A DNA stretch of 64,000 nt from Mariprofundus sp. NF (GCF_013387455.1 NZ_VWNC01000001.1:310001-374000), one strand, 5' to 3'; shown: positions 37,561-47,472, numbered from the stretch's first letter. A program made the numbers and translations. Notes: generated by a model from the sequence alone, not told the origin.

Positions 37561-39078
37561 TTAAGCCAGCTTATCATCAGCTACGTGGTAGTGCGGATCT
37601 TCCTTGATATTCACTTCCACCAGATCACCGGCATTTTCCAGTAGTGCTTTGCACTCAATACTCAGATGACGCAGATGCAGGGTTTTGCCTGCCTTGGTGT
37701 ACTTGTCTGCCAGATTATCAATGGTTTCGATCGCTGAGTGATCCGCCACGCGTGAGTGGGCGAAATCGATAATCACATCATCCGGATCATTTTTGATATC
37801 GAACAGCTCATTAAAGCGGTGTACCGATGCGAAGAAGAGTGGGCCGTGTACGACATAGACCTTGCTGCCGTTCTCATCAATGCTGTTATCTGCATAAACA
37901 TGACGCGCCTGTTTCCAGGCAAATACCAGAGCTGTGGCAATCACACCAACCACCACGGCAATGGCCAGATCCGTAGCGACGGTTACAGCCGCAACGAGAA
38001 TAACAACAAAAGAGTCTTCGCGTGGCACTTTATTCAGCATATTAAAGCTGCCCCACTCAAAGGTGCCGATCACGACCATAAACATGATACCAACCAGCGC
38101 TGCGACCGGAATCATCTCGATCAGTGGTGAAGCAAACAGGATAAAGCTGAGCAGGAAGAGGGCGGCGGCAATACCCGAGAGATTACGCAGGCCACCGGAG
38201 GAGATGTTGATCATGCTCTGGCCGATCATCGCACATCCTCCCATGCCACCGAAGAAACCGGTGACGATATTGGAGGTGCCCTGACCGATGCAGACACGGT
38301 TGCCCTGTCCTCGCGTGTCGGTCATCTCATCAATTACACTCATGGTCAGTAGTGATTCGATCAGGCCAATGGCAGCGAGAATAATGGCGTAGGGGAAGAT
38401 GATCTGCAGGGTTTCAAAATTCAGTGGAATCTCAGGGATATGGAATGGAGGGAAGCCGCCACCGATACTGGCGATATCACCTACAGATTTGGTATCAAGA
38501 CCACCGAGAATCACAATGGCAGAGATGGCAACAATAGCAGCAAGACCGGAGGGGATAGCACGGGTAAGTTTAGGCAGGAAATGCATGATCAGCATGGTTA
38601 GCAGGACCAGCCCGCCCATAATATAGAGTGGTGTGCCACTCATCCATGAGCCATCTTCAACCTGGAACTGTTGCAGCTGGGCCAGGAAAATCACGATAGC
38701 CAGACCATTAACGAAACCGAGCAGCACAGGGTAGGGCACCATGCGGATGAACTTGCCCAGTTTGAGCAGGCCCGCACCAATCTGAATGAAGCCCATCAAC
38801 ACAACGGTAGCAAAGAGATATTCAATACCGTGCTGGGCAACCAGTGCCACCATCACCACAGCCAGTGCACCTGTTGCACCGGAGATCATGCCGGGGCGAC
38901 CGCCGATCAGTGAGGTGATCAGACCAACCATAAATGCCGCATAGAGACCAACCAGAGGATGTACGCCAGCTACAAAAGCAAAAGCAACGGCTTCAGGAAC
39001 CAGTGCAAGGGCAACGGTGAGGCCTGAAAGTATATCGTCTTTGGCTTTGGCGGCGTGATCATAATAGAGCTGAAACAT
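37561..39078 (-). CDS. SulP-family anion transporter with STAS domain
   Basis: A 505-aa SLC26/SulP permease. The start at 39078 has AGGAG six bases upstream and gives [19 protein letters not shown]; the longer frame is not supported. About 12-14 membrane helices follow, with the signatures [17 protein letters not shown] and [38 protein letters not shown] lies near the second repeat. A STAS domain (about 405-490) ends it. Family members carry sulfate, bicarbonate or other anions. No carbonic anhydrase or sulfur gene adjoins, so the substrate is open. Confidence 0.92.
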   Translation of the reverse strand: MFQLYYDHAAKAKDDILSGLTVALALVPEAVAFAFVAGVHPLVGLYAAFMVGLITSLIGGRPGMISGATGALAVVMVALVAQHGIEYLFATVVLMGFIQIGAGLLKLGKFIRMVPYPVLLGFVNGLAIVIFLAQLQQFQVEDGSWMSGTPLYIMGGLVLLTMLIMHFLPKLTRAIPSGLAAIVAISAIVILGGLDTKSVGDIASIGGGFPPFHIPEIPLNFETLQIIFPYAIILAAIGLIESLLTMSVIDEMTDTRGQGNRVCIGQGTSNIVTGFFGGMGGCAMIGQSMINISSGGLRNLSGIAAALFLLSFILFASPLIEMIPVAALVGIMFMVVIGTFEWGSFNMLNKVPREDSFVVILVAAVTVATDLAIAVVVGVIATALVFAWKQARHVYADNSIDENGSKVYVVHGPLFFASVHRFNELFDIKNDPDDVIIDFAHSRVADHSAIETIDNLADKYTKAGKTLHLRHLSIECKALLENAGDLVEVNIKEDPHYHVADDKLA

Positions 39079-39161
39079 GGGGTACTCCTGTTGGGGGCGG
39101 CACTCTAAAGGAGGGGCAGCGGAGTGCAAGGTGGCTTCCGGTCAGCAAAAACTATGCGAAT

Positions 39162-39194
39162 AAAAAAATACGGGCCGCCATAGGCGACCCGTAT
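39162..39194 (-). terminator. Terminator of OmpA cassette 1
   Basis: On the minus strand ATACGGGTCGCC and GGCGGCCCGTAT form a hairpin with one G-U pair, followed by seven T. It closely resembles the terminator of cassette 2 at 40252-40285. Confidence 0.88.
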
Positions 39195-39220
39195 CGGGGT
39201 GATACAGAGCTTGAACTGTT

Positions 39221-39877
39221 TTAGTTCAAGACGCGAAGTTCAACACGACGGTTTGCTGTGCGCCCTTCTTTGGTAGCATTGCTAACGATAGGCTGTGATT
39301 CACCATAACCTTTCGAGGTCAGTCTGCTGGCACTGACACCGTGGGTTCCCAGATAGTTCATCACGCTGGCAGCACGACGATCAGAGAGAGCCTGATTGTA
39401 CTCATTGCTACCGGAGCTATCGGTATGGGCTGCGACTTCCACCTTGATGCTGGAGCGACGCTGCAGTGTTTTGACTGCGTTATCGAGAATGGCAGTAGCT
39501 GCCGGAGTCAGCCTTGCACTGTCATGTGGGAACTGAATGCCGGAAAGCTTGATGATCTCAGGCATGCATTTTCCCTTGGATGCCGCTTTGGCCGCTTTGG
39601 CTTTTGCAACAGCCCGTGCAACCAGCATCGCCTCCTCTTCGGCATGCTCGCCTGCATCATAGTTGCCAGTCTCTTCGAGTTCATGGCCAGCCCAGTAGAG
39701 AGAGGCAACGGCCTGAGCCTGAAGTTTCGGTGCACAGCGCTCTGCACCTGCGGCTTTAGCATCGGCAATGGCTGCTTTGGCTTCTGACAGTTCGTCGAAA
39801 CCAATATTGATGTTGCTGTAACCGGCACATGCGGCGAGTGAGAGAGAAGCGGTTAGTGTTATCATGCGTTTAATCAT
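39221..39877 (-). CDS. OmpA-family lipoprotein, cassette 1
   Basis: A 218-aa lipoprotein with lipobox LAAC (Cys17), a helical N-terminal region starting DELSEAKAAIADAKAAGAERC, and a C-terminal OmpA domain (about residues 105-216). AAHTDSSGSNEYNQALSDRRAASV keeps both the Asp and the Arg used to hold diaminopimelate in peptidoglycan. It would tether the outer membrane. Its start overlaps the stop of the 84-aa gene. It is clearly paralogous to 40314-40970, and both are exactly 218 aa. Confidence 0.9.
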   Translation of the reverse strand: MIKRMITLTASLSLAACAGYSNINIGFDELSEAKAAIADAKAAGAERCAPKLQAQAVASLYWAGHELEETGNYDAGEHAEEEAMLVARAVAKAKAAKAASKGKCMPEIIKLSGIQFPHDSARLTPAATAILDNAVKTLQRRSSIKVEVAAHTDSSGSNEYNQALSDRRAASVMNYLGTHGVSASRLTSKGYGESQPIVSNATKEGRTANRRVELRVLN

Positions 39878-40128
39878 TTGGCACCTCCAGCCTGAGCGGC
39901 GTGGCTCTCTGCCATTCTGATAAATTCGAGTGCGGCAGTGACATCGTGCTGGCCTTTCTCTTCAATGGCAACATTGGCCAGTTCGCGAGCCAGATGTGCA
40001 TGGTAGCTGTTGTTGCCTTCCAGCTGTGCTGAAATGTGATTTGCCCTCTCATCAATGGTTGAAAACATACCAGCGCTGGCCGGCAGGCTGAAAGCAAACA
40101 GTGTTAATAAAAGTAAAGTAATCCTCAT
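39874..40128 (-). CDS. Exported 84-aa protein, cassette 1
   Basis: The start at 40128 has AGGAGG seven bases upstream and gives MRITLLLLTLFAFSLPASAG, a signal peptide with cleavage after ASA. The mature chain of about 65 residues is helical (ANHISAQLEGNNSYHAHLARELANVAIEEKGQHD in short runs, then VTAALEFIRMAESHAAQAGG). No family was recognised. It overlaps the OmpA lipoprotein gene by four bases, so the two products probably act together in the periplasm. A near-identical gene exists in cassette 2. Confidence 0.85.
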   Translation of the reverse strand: MRITLLLLTLFAFSLPASAGMFSTIDERANHISAQLEGNNSYHAHLARELANVAIEEKGQHDVTAALEFIRMAESHAAQAGGAK

Positions 40129-40251
40129 AGATACGCCTCCTGTGTAAGCTAATTCTAAGTATAGCAGAAATTTCAACAGTCGAAAGGCAGGGAAAATATG
40201 GGATTGTTGCTGTCAGCCTTAGTAGAGCGATAAAGGTGCCGGAATGCGGAC

Positions 40252-40285
40252 AAAAAAATACGGGCCACACAAGTGCGGCCCGTAT
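40252..40285 (-). terminator. Terminator of OmpA cassette 2
   Basis: ATACGGGCCGCAC pairs with TGTGGCCCGTAT on the minus strand and is followed by seven T. The same hairpin head (ATACGGG) and T-run are found at 39162-39194, so the terminator was duplicated with the genes. Confidence 0.88.
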
Positions 40286-40313
40286 CGAGATCACCTCTTA
40301 TAAAAGAGGCTGC

Positions 40314-40970
40314 TTAGTTCATCACACGAAGTTCAACACGTCTGTTCTGTGCTTCACCGGCACGTGTGCTCTCATCTGCGATCAGCTGAGTTTCACCATA
40401 CCCTTTCGAGGTCAGGCGATCTGCAGCGATACCGTGAGAAACCAGATAATCCATCACGCTTGCAGCCCGGCTCTTGGAGAGTGAGAGATTGTATGCAGCA
40501 GCGCCACGGCTACTGGTATGTGCAGCCACTTCTACATTGATATCCGCACGCCGTTTCAGTGTTGCCACCGCACCATCAAGGATAGCGATAGACTCAGCAG
40601 TCAGATCAGCACTGTTATTGGCAAAATTAACACCGGAGAGTTTGATGATTTCAACCACTTTTGGTGCTGGTTTCGGTGCACAGTTGGTTTTGGCCTGAGC
40701 TTTGGCTGCATTGGCTTTAGAGATAGTCCGTTCAGTCAGTTCAGCCTCCTCAGTGGCGTGTCCGCCCTCCTGGATCTCATGGGCTGCCCAGTAGAGTGAG
40801 GCAACGGCTTGTGCCTGCAGCTTCGGTGCACAGCGTTCAGCACCGGCAGCTTTTGAGGCCGCTACTGCTGCTCTGGCTTCTGACAGTTCATCAATATCGA
40901 TATTGCTGTGTCCACCTGCACATGCGGCAAGTGAGAGGGCAGCAGTTGCTACTATCATGCGTTTAATCAT
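40314..40970 (-). CDS. OmpA-family lipoprotein, cassette 2 (altered ligand site)
   Basis: A 218-aa lipoprotein with lipobox LAAC (Cys17) and the same order as cassette 1, including AAGAERCAPKLQAQAVASLYWA. In the OmpA domain the usual HTDxxG reads AHTSSRGAAAYNLSLSKSRA: the Asp that contacts diaminopimelate is Ser, while the Arg remains. The C-terminal RLTSKGYGETQLIADESTRAGEAQNRRVELRV, in short runs, is intact. It may bind peptidoglycan weakly or bind something else. It is coupled to the 84-aa gene upstream. Confidence 0.9.
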   Translation of the reverse strand: MIKRMIVATAALSLAACAGGHSNIDIDELSEARAAVAASKAAGAERCAPKLQAQAVASLYWAAHEIQEGGHATEEAELTERTISKANAAKAQAKTNCAPKPAPKVVEIIKLSGVNFANNSADLTAESIAILDGAVATLKRRADINVEVAAHTSSRGAAAYNLSLSKSRAASVMDYLVSHGIAADRLTSKGYGETQLIADESTRAGEAQNRRVELRVMN

Positions 40971-41221
40971 TTTGAACCTCCGGCCTGTGCTGCGTGATCT
41001 TCAGCCATTCTGATAAATTCGAGTGCGGCAGTCACATCGTGCTGTCCTTTCTCTTCGACAGCCACATTGGCCAGCTCACGCGCCAGATGTGCGTGGTAGC
41101 TGTTGTTCCCTTCCAGTTGTGCTGAGATTTGATTTGCCCTGTCACTGATTGTTGAAAACATGCCAGCATTGGCTGGCAGGCTAAAAGCAAATAACGTAAA
41201 TAAAAGTAAAGTGATCCTCAT
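40967..41221 (-). CDS. Exported 84-aa protein, cassette 2
   Basis: An 84-aa protein starting MRITLLLFTLFAFSLPANAG (signal peptide), then a helical mature part almost identical to the cassette 1 protein: SAQLEGNNSYHAHLARELAN and VTAALEFIRMAEDHAAQAGG are shared. GGAGG lies before the ATG. It overlaps the OmpA lipoprotein gene by four bases. The high identity compared with the more diverged lipoprotein partner suggests stronger constraint on this small protein. Confidence 0.85.
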   Translation of the reverse strand: MRITLLLFTLFAFSLPANAGMFSTISDRANQISAQLEGNNSYHAHLARELANVAVEEKGQHDVTAALEFIRMAEDHAAQAGGSK

Positions 41222-41404
41222 TCGTACGCCTCCGTTCTATAGTTATGCAAAACTCTGCAGCGATAAGCATTGATAGGTGTGCATATCAAAAGCCCAGGCT
41301 ACATTGTGCTGTATAGTGCGAACTTTAGATGCAAATAGCAAAAGCGGCGTGTGAACTATTTCACACATCGATGGTCAGGGCCGTTGCGTTAGTGTGAACA
41401 GCTC

Positions 41405-42085
41405 CTAATCGAGGCTGATACTCTTTTGCAGAAGTTCCAGTTCACGCAGAATCGCTTTTCTTCTCAACAGCAGCGTCAGATGGCCACCGCCGTTAGAACG
41501 CCAAAGATGGGCAGCACGCAGGCCTGCCATCAACAGTGTTCTGACGCGCCGTGTATTCTCACTTTGACTGAGATGTTCACTTTTGCCACGCACAATAATG
41601 CGTGGTTTCATGGTGCTGATGGTCTCTCCGTAGAGATCAGCAATGGCGGCGCAGACACTGGGATGCACGGCACTACCGAAATAGTGTTTTTGTTTATCGA
41701 TGCGGGCCATGCCTTCGCCCAACTTGCTACGCATCTTATGATCTTTGTTCAGGCGCTGCTCAATAGTGAGAAGACCGGCACTGTAGCTCATCAGGGCTTT
41801 GGTCTGCGGCATGGACTTGCCCTGCAGGATTTCACGGCTGATGCGGATGCCGGTAGAGAGCTGCTTTATTCCGCCGTAGACTTCAGCTGGTGAGTCATTA
41901 GCCGAAGGGTCGTTGAAAATACTTTCAATCAATGCTCTGCTATCCTCGGCATCAGCCAGCCCTTTGCGGGCAATCGAATCGACCAGATAGACTGCCTGTG
42001 TGAGCGCGGCAAGGGCAATCGCCCGCCGCTGTAGAGGCGTAACCTGAGTGCTATTGGATGGTGAAGATGCGGTCATGGCCGACAT
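41405..42085 (-). CDS. hflD: HflD (YcfC) family protein
   Basis: A 226-aa helical protein of the HflD family (E. coli YcfC, which binds phage CII and peripheral membrane). ALAALTQAVYLVDSIARKGLAD, in short runs, SYSAGLLTIEQRLN, IDKQKHYFG and VHPSVCAAIADLYGETIS are recognisable. Start 42085 (MSAMTASS) fits the family length; the open frame runs on to 42367, antisense to the next gene. In E. coli it follows mnmA, which is absent here. Divergent from the DUF455 gene. Confidence 0.88.
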   Translation of the reverse strand: MSAMTASSPSNSTQVTPLQRRAIALAALTQAVYLVDSIARKGLADAEDSRALIESIFNDPSANDSPAEVYGGIKQLSTGIRISREILQGKSMPQTKALMSYSAGLLTIEQRLNKDHKMRSKLGEGMARIDKQKHYFGSAVHPSVCAAIADLYGETISTMKPRIIVRGKSEHLSQSENTRRVRTLLMAGLRAAHLWRSNGGGHLTLLLRRKAILRELELLQKSISLD

Positions 42086-42115
42086 GCTGGTGTTAGAGAG
42101 GGAGATGCTCAAGCG

Positions 42116-42916
42116 ATGAATGAACTTAGAGACGGTGCGCGTCAGGCCCTGTTGATCAATGATGTGGATAAGAAGCTTGCCGCGGTGCGCGAGCTGAATC
42201 GACTGTGGCTGCAGGGGGGGCTCGCGTTGGACCCTGCGTGGACTCCTGAGCCGATCAGAAAACCGGGCAGACCCGAGTTTCCCGAACTGGTCAAAGCCAG
42301 TCGGGTGAAACGTCGCGGTTTCGGTACAGCCGAGGGGCGGGCAACCCTGATGCATGCCGTTGCCCATATTGAATTTAACGCCATCAATCTGGCGCTTGAT
42401 GCGGTGCAGCGCTTTTCAGACATGCCAAAGGAGTATTATACCGATTGGCTGCGCGTGGCCCATGAAGAGGCCTACCACTTCGAGTTGATTCGCGGGCATA
42501 TGCGTCACCTGGGGGCAGAGTATGGTGATTATGTTGCTCATGGTGGTTTGTGGGAGATGTGCGAGAAGACCGAATATGATGTGCTGGTGCGTATGGCGCT
42601 GGTGCCGCGTGTGCTGGAGGCCAGAGGGCTTGATGTGACGCCGGGTATTCAGGAGAAGCTGACCCAGGCTGGTGATAATAATGCGGTGAGTCTGCTTGAT
42701 ATTATTCTGCGTGATGAGATCGGCCATGTGGCCATTGGCAATCGCTGGTATCACTATCTCTGCAAGCAACGTGGTATTGATGCGGTACCGTTTTTTCTGG
42801 AGCTGCTGGATAAGCACTATCCCAAAGGTCTGTTTGGCCCTTACAATATCGATGCACGGGAACGCGCCGGTTTTACGCAAAACGAGATAGCGCTGCTGAC
42901 AAGTTCACTGGGGTGA
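42116..42916 (+). CDS. DUF455 ferritin-like protein
   Basis: A 266-aa protein of the DUF455 family with a ferritin-like four-helix core. Potential di-metal ligands are spread as expected: MHAVAHIEFNAINLALDA, HEEAYHFELIRGHMR and ILRDEIGHVAIGNRWYHYLC each supply Glu and His. The family is sometimes called rhodanese-related or MiaE-like, but its reaction is not settled. It is divergent from hflD with little space and faces the next kinase, 25 bases away. Confidence 0.88.
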   Translation: MNELRDGARQALLINDVDKKLAAVRELNRLWLQGGLALDPAWTPEPIRKPGRPEFPELVKASRVKRRGFGTAEGRATLMHAVAHIEFNAINLALDAVQRFSDMPKEYYTDWLRVAHEEAYHFELIRGHMRHLGAEYGDYVAHGGLWEMCEKTEYDVLVRMALVPRVLEARGLDVTPGIQEKLTQAGDNNAVSLLDIILRDEIGHVAIGNRWYHYLCKQRGIDAVPFFLELLDKHYPKGLFGPYNIDARERAGFTQNEIALLTSSLG

Positions 42917-42941
42917 ACAGCTTTTACACCTTTCTTCTGCC

Positions 42942-45900
42942 TCAGCTCAGTTTTTGGCTTACCAGTCGGGCCAAATCAAATACTTCATAAGGTTTGGTCA
43001 GTACGGTTTCAACATCGGCCATGCCGTGTGCCTCCAGCACCTTGGATCGGTCATATCCAGTGGTAAAGATACACTGGATGGACGGGGCAACTTTACGAAT
43101 CTCCAGCAGTGCCTCGACACCGCCAAGTTCAGGCATCACCACATCGAGAATCAGCAGTTTAATTTCATGGCGGTGGGCAAGGAAGGTATCAACTGCTTCG
43201 CGGCCATTGGTGGCAGTGATGATGTTGTACTTCATATCCTCGAGAATCTCGCGCACAGTGCTGAGCAGTGCACTATCATCATCGACCAGAAGAATCGTCT
43301 CCCCTTTACCATCCATGATTTCAGCATCATAAAGGGCAGAGCAACTGGTCTCTTCCACGTTGCTTCCAATCAGTGGCAGGTAGATGTCAAAACTGGTGCC
43401 TTTACCTTTACGTGAATTGATCTCGATAAAACCACCATGTGATTGCACTGCGCCATAGACCATGGAGAGCCCAAGGCCTGTACCCTGGCCTACTGCTTTG
43501 GTGGTGAAGAAGGGTTCAAACACATGTTCAAGATTTTCACTGTCGATGCCAGAACCGTTATCTGTAACAGAGATCAGGGCAAAGTCGCTGATCTCTGTGT
43601 CCGGGTGTCTCTCATAAAAACTCTGGTCTGCGACAAATTTCTTCAGGGCGATTGATATGACAGGTTTCTCCACGCCTGCAAGCGCATCGCGTGCGTTATT
43701 GACCAGATTAAACAGCATCTGCTGCAGCTGATTGGCATCAGCCTGGATATACAACTCCTCCTCTTTGATGGCTAAATTGAGGGTGATGTTTTCAGGTATG
43801 GAGACCTCATGCAGCTTGGCACTCTCTTTGATAAATGAGGGTAGATAGATCTGCTGCATAGAGATTACGCTGCGGCGAGAAAAAGCCATCAGTTGTTGAA
43901 TCATCTCCGATGCTCTAATGGCAAGTGTCTCAACACTCTCAACTTTGCTTATCACATTGGTTTGACCCTGGACTCTTTTTTTAATCAGATAGAGGTTACC
44001 GATAATGCCTGCCAGTGTGTTGTTGAAATCATGGGCAATGCCTCCCACCAGCGTTCCGATCGCCTCCATCTTCTGGGCCTGCTGAAAGCGCTCCTCCAAC
44101 TCCTCATACTCCTGCAGGTTCTGTTGCAGTCCGATAAAGTGGGTGATGTTGTTGTTCTCATCAAAGATCGGTGAGATGTTGAGTATGGCCGGAAAAACAG
44201 AGCCATCCTTGCGCCGGTCAACAATCCTGCCCTGCCAGTTTTCGCCAGCTTTGATGGTTCTCCACATCTCTTGATAGAAGCGACGATTCTGTTCACCACT
44301 GTTGAGGATTCTGGGGTTTTGGCCAATGATCTCATCGGACTGGTAGCCGGTGATGTCGCAGAAAGCGGGATTCACATATTCGATGGTGCCTTCGCTATCG
44401 GTGATGATGATTGATTCACCGGCCTGCTCAATAGCCTGAGAGAGCTTGCGTATCTTTTCAGAGGCCTTTTTCTGCTCGCTCAGATCACGAATAAAAGCGA
44501 TAAACTCATGTTTCTCATTGGCTTTGGCGGCTGAGATGGATATCTCGATGGGAAACTCATGGCCATCGAAGTGCTGGGCCACGGTCTCGACACGCTTGCC
44601 AAGTATGGGTGCCTCTTCACTCTCAAGATAACGGGCGATACCTCTTCTATGCATATCGCGAAAGCGCTCGGGGATGATGATGTTGGTAATATCTTTTCCA
44701 ATGACGGCATCATGGGGGTAGCCAAAGGTTTTTTCAGCGGCTCTGTTGAAAGTAAGAATACGGTTCTCCACATCGATGATGATGACACTGTCCATCGCCA
44801 TCTTCACCGCCTCATTCATTCGTCCCTCTGCAACACGGGAGCTCATTTCAGCCTGTTTTCTGCTGCTTATCGCTTTGGCAAGCAGTATCGAGATGATAGC
44901 CACCAGAAGTAGCGCAATGGCTGCCCATAGGGTGATGATAGTTCTGCTACTTGCCAGCAAGGCATCAAGCTCTTGGTTTGAGTTGAAGGCGATGATCTTC
45001 AAGTCAAGATCGTGTTGATCTCCGGCAAGCACAAAGTCGGGCCGGATTTTTGCCAGAGGGGACACTGTTGTGAAGCAGTAGATACCATGATCCAGTTCTA
45101 GGTGGCCACGATCTTTTCTGCTGATTGTTTGCCACGCCTCTGCATGGTCACGCTGGAACCTGATCTCTTTTTTATCCGCAAACATGAACCCCCACTCAAG
45201 GCCATGCGGGTTACTGTGTAGCCAGTAGCCATCACTGTTCACAAGATGCGAGAGGCCCGGATTATCATCATGAATATTGATGAAGTGCTCGAGCATCTGC
45301 TGGCCAAGATAGTTGCCAACAATAAATCCAAGACGTTTGCCATGGCTGCTGACCACCGGTGTAACAAATCGAATCATCGGTTTATTGGGGCTCTCCACTT
45401 TGCCCTTCTCTACATTAAGATCAAATGGAGAGATGTAGAGCTCACCCGCTTTGAGATTCAGGCTTCGGGTAAAATAGTAGCGATCTTTTTTTGATTGGAG
45501 TTTATCCCGAGTTACAATGGATGCATTAGTGCCATCAAAATTGATACGAATGCGCTCCATGCCACTGTTATCGATAAACCGGATCTGGTCATATATTTGT
45601 TTCGTCTGTGTAAAGTTCTTCAGTTCCATGCTGGCCTGTTGCAGGTGGTCAGCATCCATCTCTTCAAATGCTTCTTTAAGCTCACTCTCACTGGCAAGGA
45701 ATAGGATATCAGAGGTAATCATAGAGAAATCCTGAATGATGGCCTCGCGTTGCAGTTTGATCATGTTCTGGTTCTGTTCGACCTTCAGTGCAATCTGTCC
45801 TTTGGATTCAACAGCGAAGATGGCATAGGCAACAACGCCGATGATCAGTGCAAATGGCAGAAAAGTGGCGAAAAAATACTCTTTGAATGCCCAGGATTCG

Positions 45901-45947
45901 GGCAAAGTGGAGTGGCTGGAGCTGTTGGCTCTTTGAGAGTCGGTCAT
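42942..45947 (-). CDS. Hybrid histidine kinase with periplasmic sensor and two PAS domains
   Basis: A 1001-aa kinase starting MTDSQRANSS (45947). One membrane helix near residues 25-45, a periplasmic dCache-like sensor (about 50-320, with RIRINFDGTNASIV and ISPFDLNVEKGKVESP), a second helix near 340, then PAS 1 (about 385-495), PAS 2 (about 505-620, EYVNPAFCDITGYQ), H-box IAHDFNNTLAG, an HATPase with GQGTGLGLSM, and a receiver with LVDDD, DVVMPELGG and TKPY. The open frame extends to 46082 without a better start. Signal unknown. Divergent from the DUF1015 gene. Confidence 0.9.
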   Translation of the reverse strand: MTDSQRANSSSHSTLPESWAFKEYFFATFLPFALIIGVVAYAIFAVESKGQIALKVEQNQNMIKLQREAIIQDFSMITSDILFLASESELKEAFEEMDADHLQQASMELKNFTQTKQIYDQIRFIDNSGMERIRINFDGTNASIVTRDKLQSKKDRYYFTRSLNLKAGELYISPFDLNVEKGKVESPNKPMIRFVTPVVSSHGKRLGFIVGNYLGQQMLEHFINIHDDNPGLSHLVNSDGYWLHSNPHGLEWGFMFADKKEIRFQRDHAEAWQTISRKDRGHLELDHGIYCFTTVSPLAKIRPDFVLAGDQHDLDLKIIAFNSNQELDALLASSRTIITLWAAIALLLVAIISILLAKAISSRKQAEMSSRVAEGRMNEAVKMAMDSVIIIDVENRILTFNRAAEKTFGYPHDAVIGKDITNIIIPERFRDMHRRGIARYLESEEAPILGKRVETVAQHFDGHEFPIEISISAAKANEKHEFIAFIRDLSEQKKASEKIRKLSQAIEQAGESIIITDSEGTIEYVNPAFCDITGYQSDEIIGQNPRILNSGEQNRRFYQEMWRTIKAGENWQGRIVDRRKDGSVFPAILNISPIFDENNNITHFIGLQQNLQEYEELEERFQQAQKMEAIGTLVGGIAHDFNNTLAGIIGNLYLIKKRVQGQTNVISKVESVETLAIRASEMIQQLMAFSRRSVISMQQIYLPSFIKESAKLHEVSIPENITLNLAIKEEELYIQADANQLQQMLFNLVNNARDALAGVEKPVISIALKKFVADQSFYERHPDTEISDFALISVTDNGSGIDSENLEHVFEPFFTTKAVGQGTGLGLSMVYGAVQSHGGFIEINSRKGKGTSFDIYLPLIGSNVEETSCSALYDAEIMDGKGETILLVDDDSALLSTVREILEDMKYNIITATNGREAVDTFLAHRHEIKLLILDVVMPELGGVEALLEIRKVAPSIQCIFTTGYDRSKVLEAHGMADVETVLTKPYEVFDLARLVSQKLS

Positions 45948-46100
45948 GGCGTTCAAAGGGAAGCATAATCGGTGCCAAGAACGCATGAAGCCAGTCTGTT
46001 TTTCGATGCTCGCCACTTGCCGATCTGTGGCGATGAGAGGAGCATTGGTGAACTGATCTAGCGATGGGCTGTTGAGCCCCATCTGCCCTCTGGAGTTTTT

Positions 46101-47342
46101 ATGTCTCTGATTCGTCCCTTTGCCGGTTTAAGACCCGCTGCTGAATGTGCTGAAGCGGTGGTGGCACCACCCTATGATGTGCTCAACAGCAGTGAGGCGA
46201 GAGAGCAGGCGGCAGGCAAGCCGTGGAGTTTTCTGCATGTATCCAAGGCGGAGATTGATCTTCCTGAGGATACCGATCCCTTCGATGCATCTGTCTACGC
46301 AAAATCGGCAGAAAACTTTAACCGTATGCTGGCCGAAAACGTGCTCATTCAGGATGAGGCACCGTGCTATTACGCTTACCGACTGAAGATGGGTGACCAC
46401 GTTCAGACAGGCATTGCCGCTGCCGCATCTGTGGATGCTTATGATGCAGGGCGTATCAAGAAACATGAGTTTACCCGTCCTGTTAAAGAGGATGATCGGG
46501 TACGTCAGGTTGATGCCTTGAGTGCGCAGACCGGCCCGGTATTTTTAGTCTATCGCGCCAATGCAGTTGTCGATGGCATTCTTGCTGATGTTGCAAATAG
46601 GACACCTGATATGGATGTCACAGCCGATAGCGGTGTGCAGCATACACTCTGGGTGATCCGTGATGCCGATAAGATTGCAGCCATCAGTGCGGCATTTGAG
46701 GCTATGGATGCACTTTATGTTGCCGATGGTCACCATCGCTCTGCTGCTGCCTCACGTGTAGCAGCTGCTCGCAAAGCCGCCAATGCCGGCCACACTGGTG
46801 ATGAGACCTACAACTACTTTCTCTCTGTGATCTTCCCGCATGATCAGATGTATATCCTCGACTACAACCGTGTGATTCGTGACCTGAATGGACTAGATGC
46901 CAACAGGCTGGTTGCCAGAATCGGGGAGTCCTTCGATATCGAAATGGCCGATGAGCCGGTTCACCCGCAGAGAGCGAACAGCTTCGGCATGTATCTGGAT
47001 GGTTCGTGGTATGCACTGACCATACGGGATGAGTTGATCCCTCAGGATGATCCGGTAGCCCGTCTGGATGTATCTCTGCTTGCCAATAATCTGATCGAGC
47101 CGCTATTGGGCATCTCCGACCCGCGCCGTGATCCACGTATCGATTTTGTCGGTGGAATCCGTGGACTGTCCGAGCTTGAGAAGCGGGTCGATTCCGGTGA
47201 GATGGCGGTTGCCTTCTCAATGTTTGCCACCTCTATGGATGATCTGATGGCGGTAGCCGATTCCGGTGAAGTGATGCCTCCAAAATCGACATGGTTTGAA
47301 CCGAAACTGGCTGACGGTGTGGTTTCCCACCTGTTGGATTAA
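46101..47342 (+). CDS. DUF1015 family protein
   Basis: A 413-aa protein matching DUF1015: SLIRPFAGLRPAAECAEAVVAPPYDVLN, in short runs, FLHVSKAEIDLP, RIKKHEFTRPVKEDDRV and YVADGHHRSAAA are the family landmarks. It is cytosolic, with no signal or membrane helix. The VADGHHR motif recalls nucleotide or phosphate handling, but no reaction is established. It is a single gene, divergent from the kinase and followed by a gap of about 240 bases. Confidence 0.92.
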   Translation: MSLIRPFAGLRPAAECAEAVVAPPYDVLNSSEAREQAAGKPWSFLHVSKAEIDLPEDTDPFDASVYAKSAENFNRMLAENVLIQDEAPCYYAYRLKMGDHVQTGIAAAASVDAYDAGRIKKHEFTRPVKEDDRVRQVDALSAQTGPVFLVYRANAVVDGILADVANRTPDMDVTADSGVQHTLWVIRDADKIAAISAAFEAMDALYVADGHHRSAAASRVAAARKAANAGHTGDETYNYFLSVIFPHDQMYILDYNRVIRDLNGLDANRLVARIGESFDIEMADEPVHPQRANSFGMYLDGSWYALTIRDELIPQDDPVARLDVSLLANNLIEPLLGISDPRRDPRIDFVGGIRGLSELEKRVDSGEMAVAFSMFATSMDDLMAVADSGEVMPPKSTWFEPKLADGVVSHLLD

Positions 47343-47410
47343 GAGTCCAGCGTCTATTGTTGATCGGGCAAATGTTTTTCAAATATTGAATGGTTATTGG
47401 CCATAAAATC

Positions 47411-47472
47411 CTTAAATATTTTAAGTGGTTAGGCGCACATGACTTGACTTTATCTGCTGTGTTGACAATGAT
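47411..47472 (+). promoter_or_regulatory. Possible promoter of the CBS-PAS kinase
   Basis: A 15-base CTTAAATATTTTAAG palindrome (47411-47425) precedes TTGACT (47444-47449) and AATGAT (47467-47472), spaced 17 bases. The -10 is a poor match. The next gene starts at 47585, leaving a leader of about 110 bases. Confidence 0.35.
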
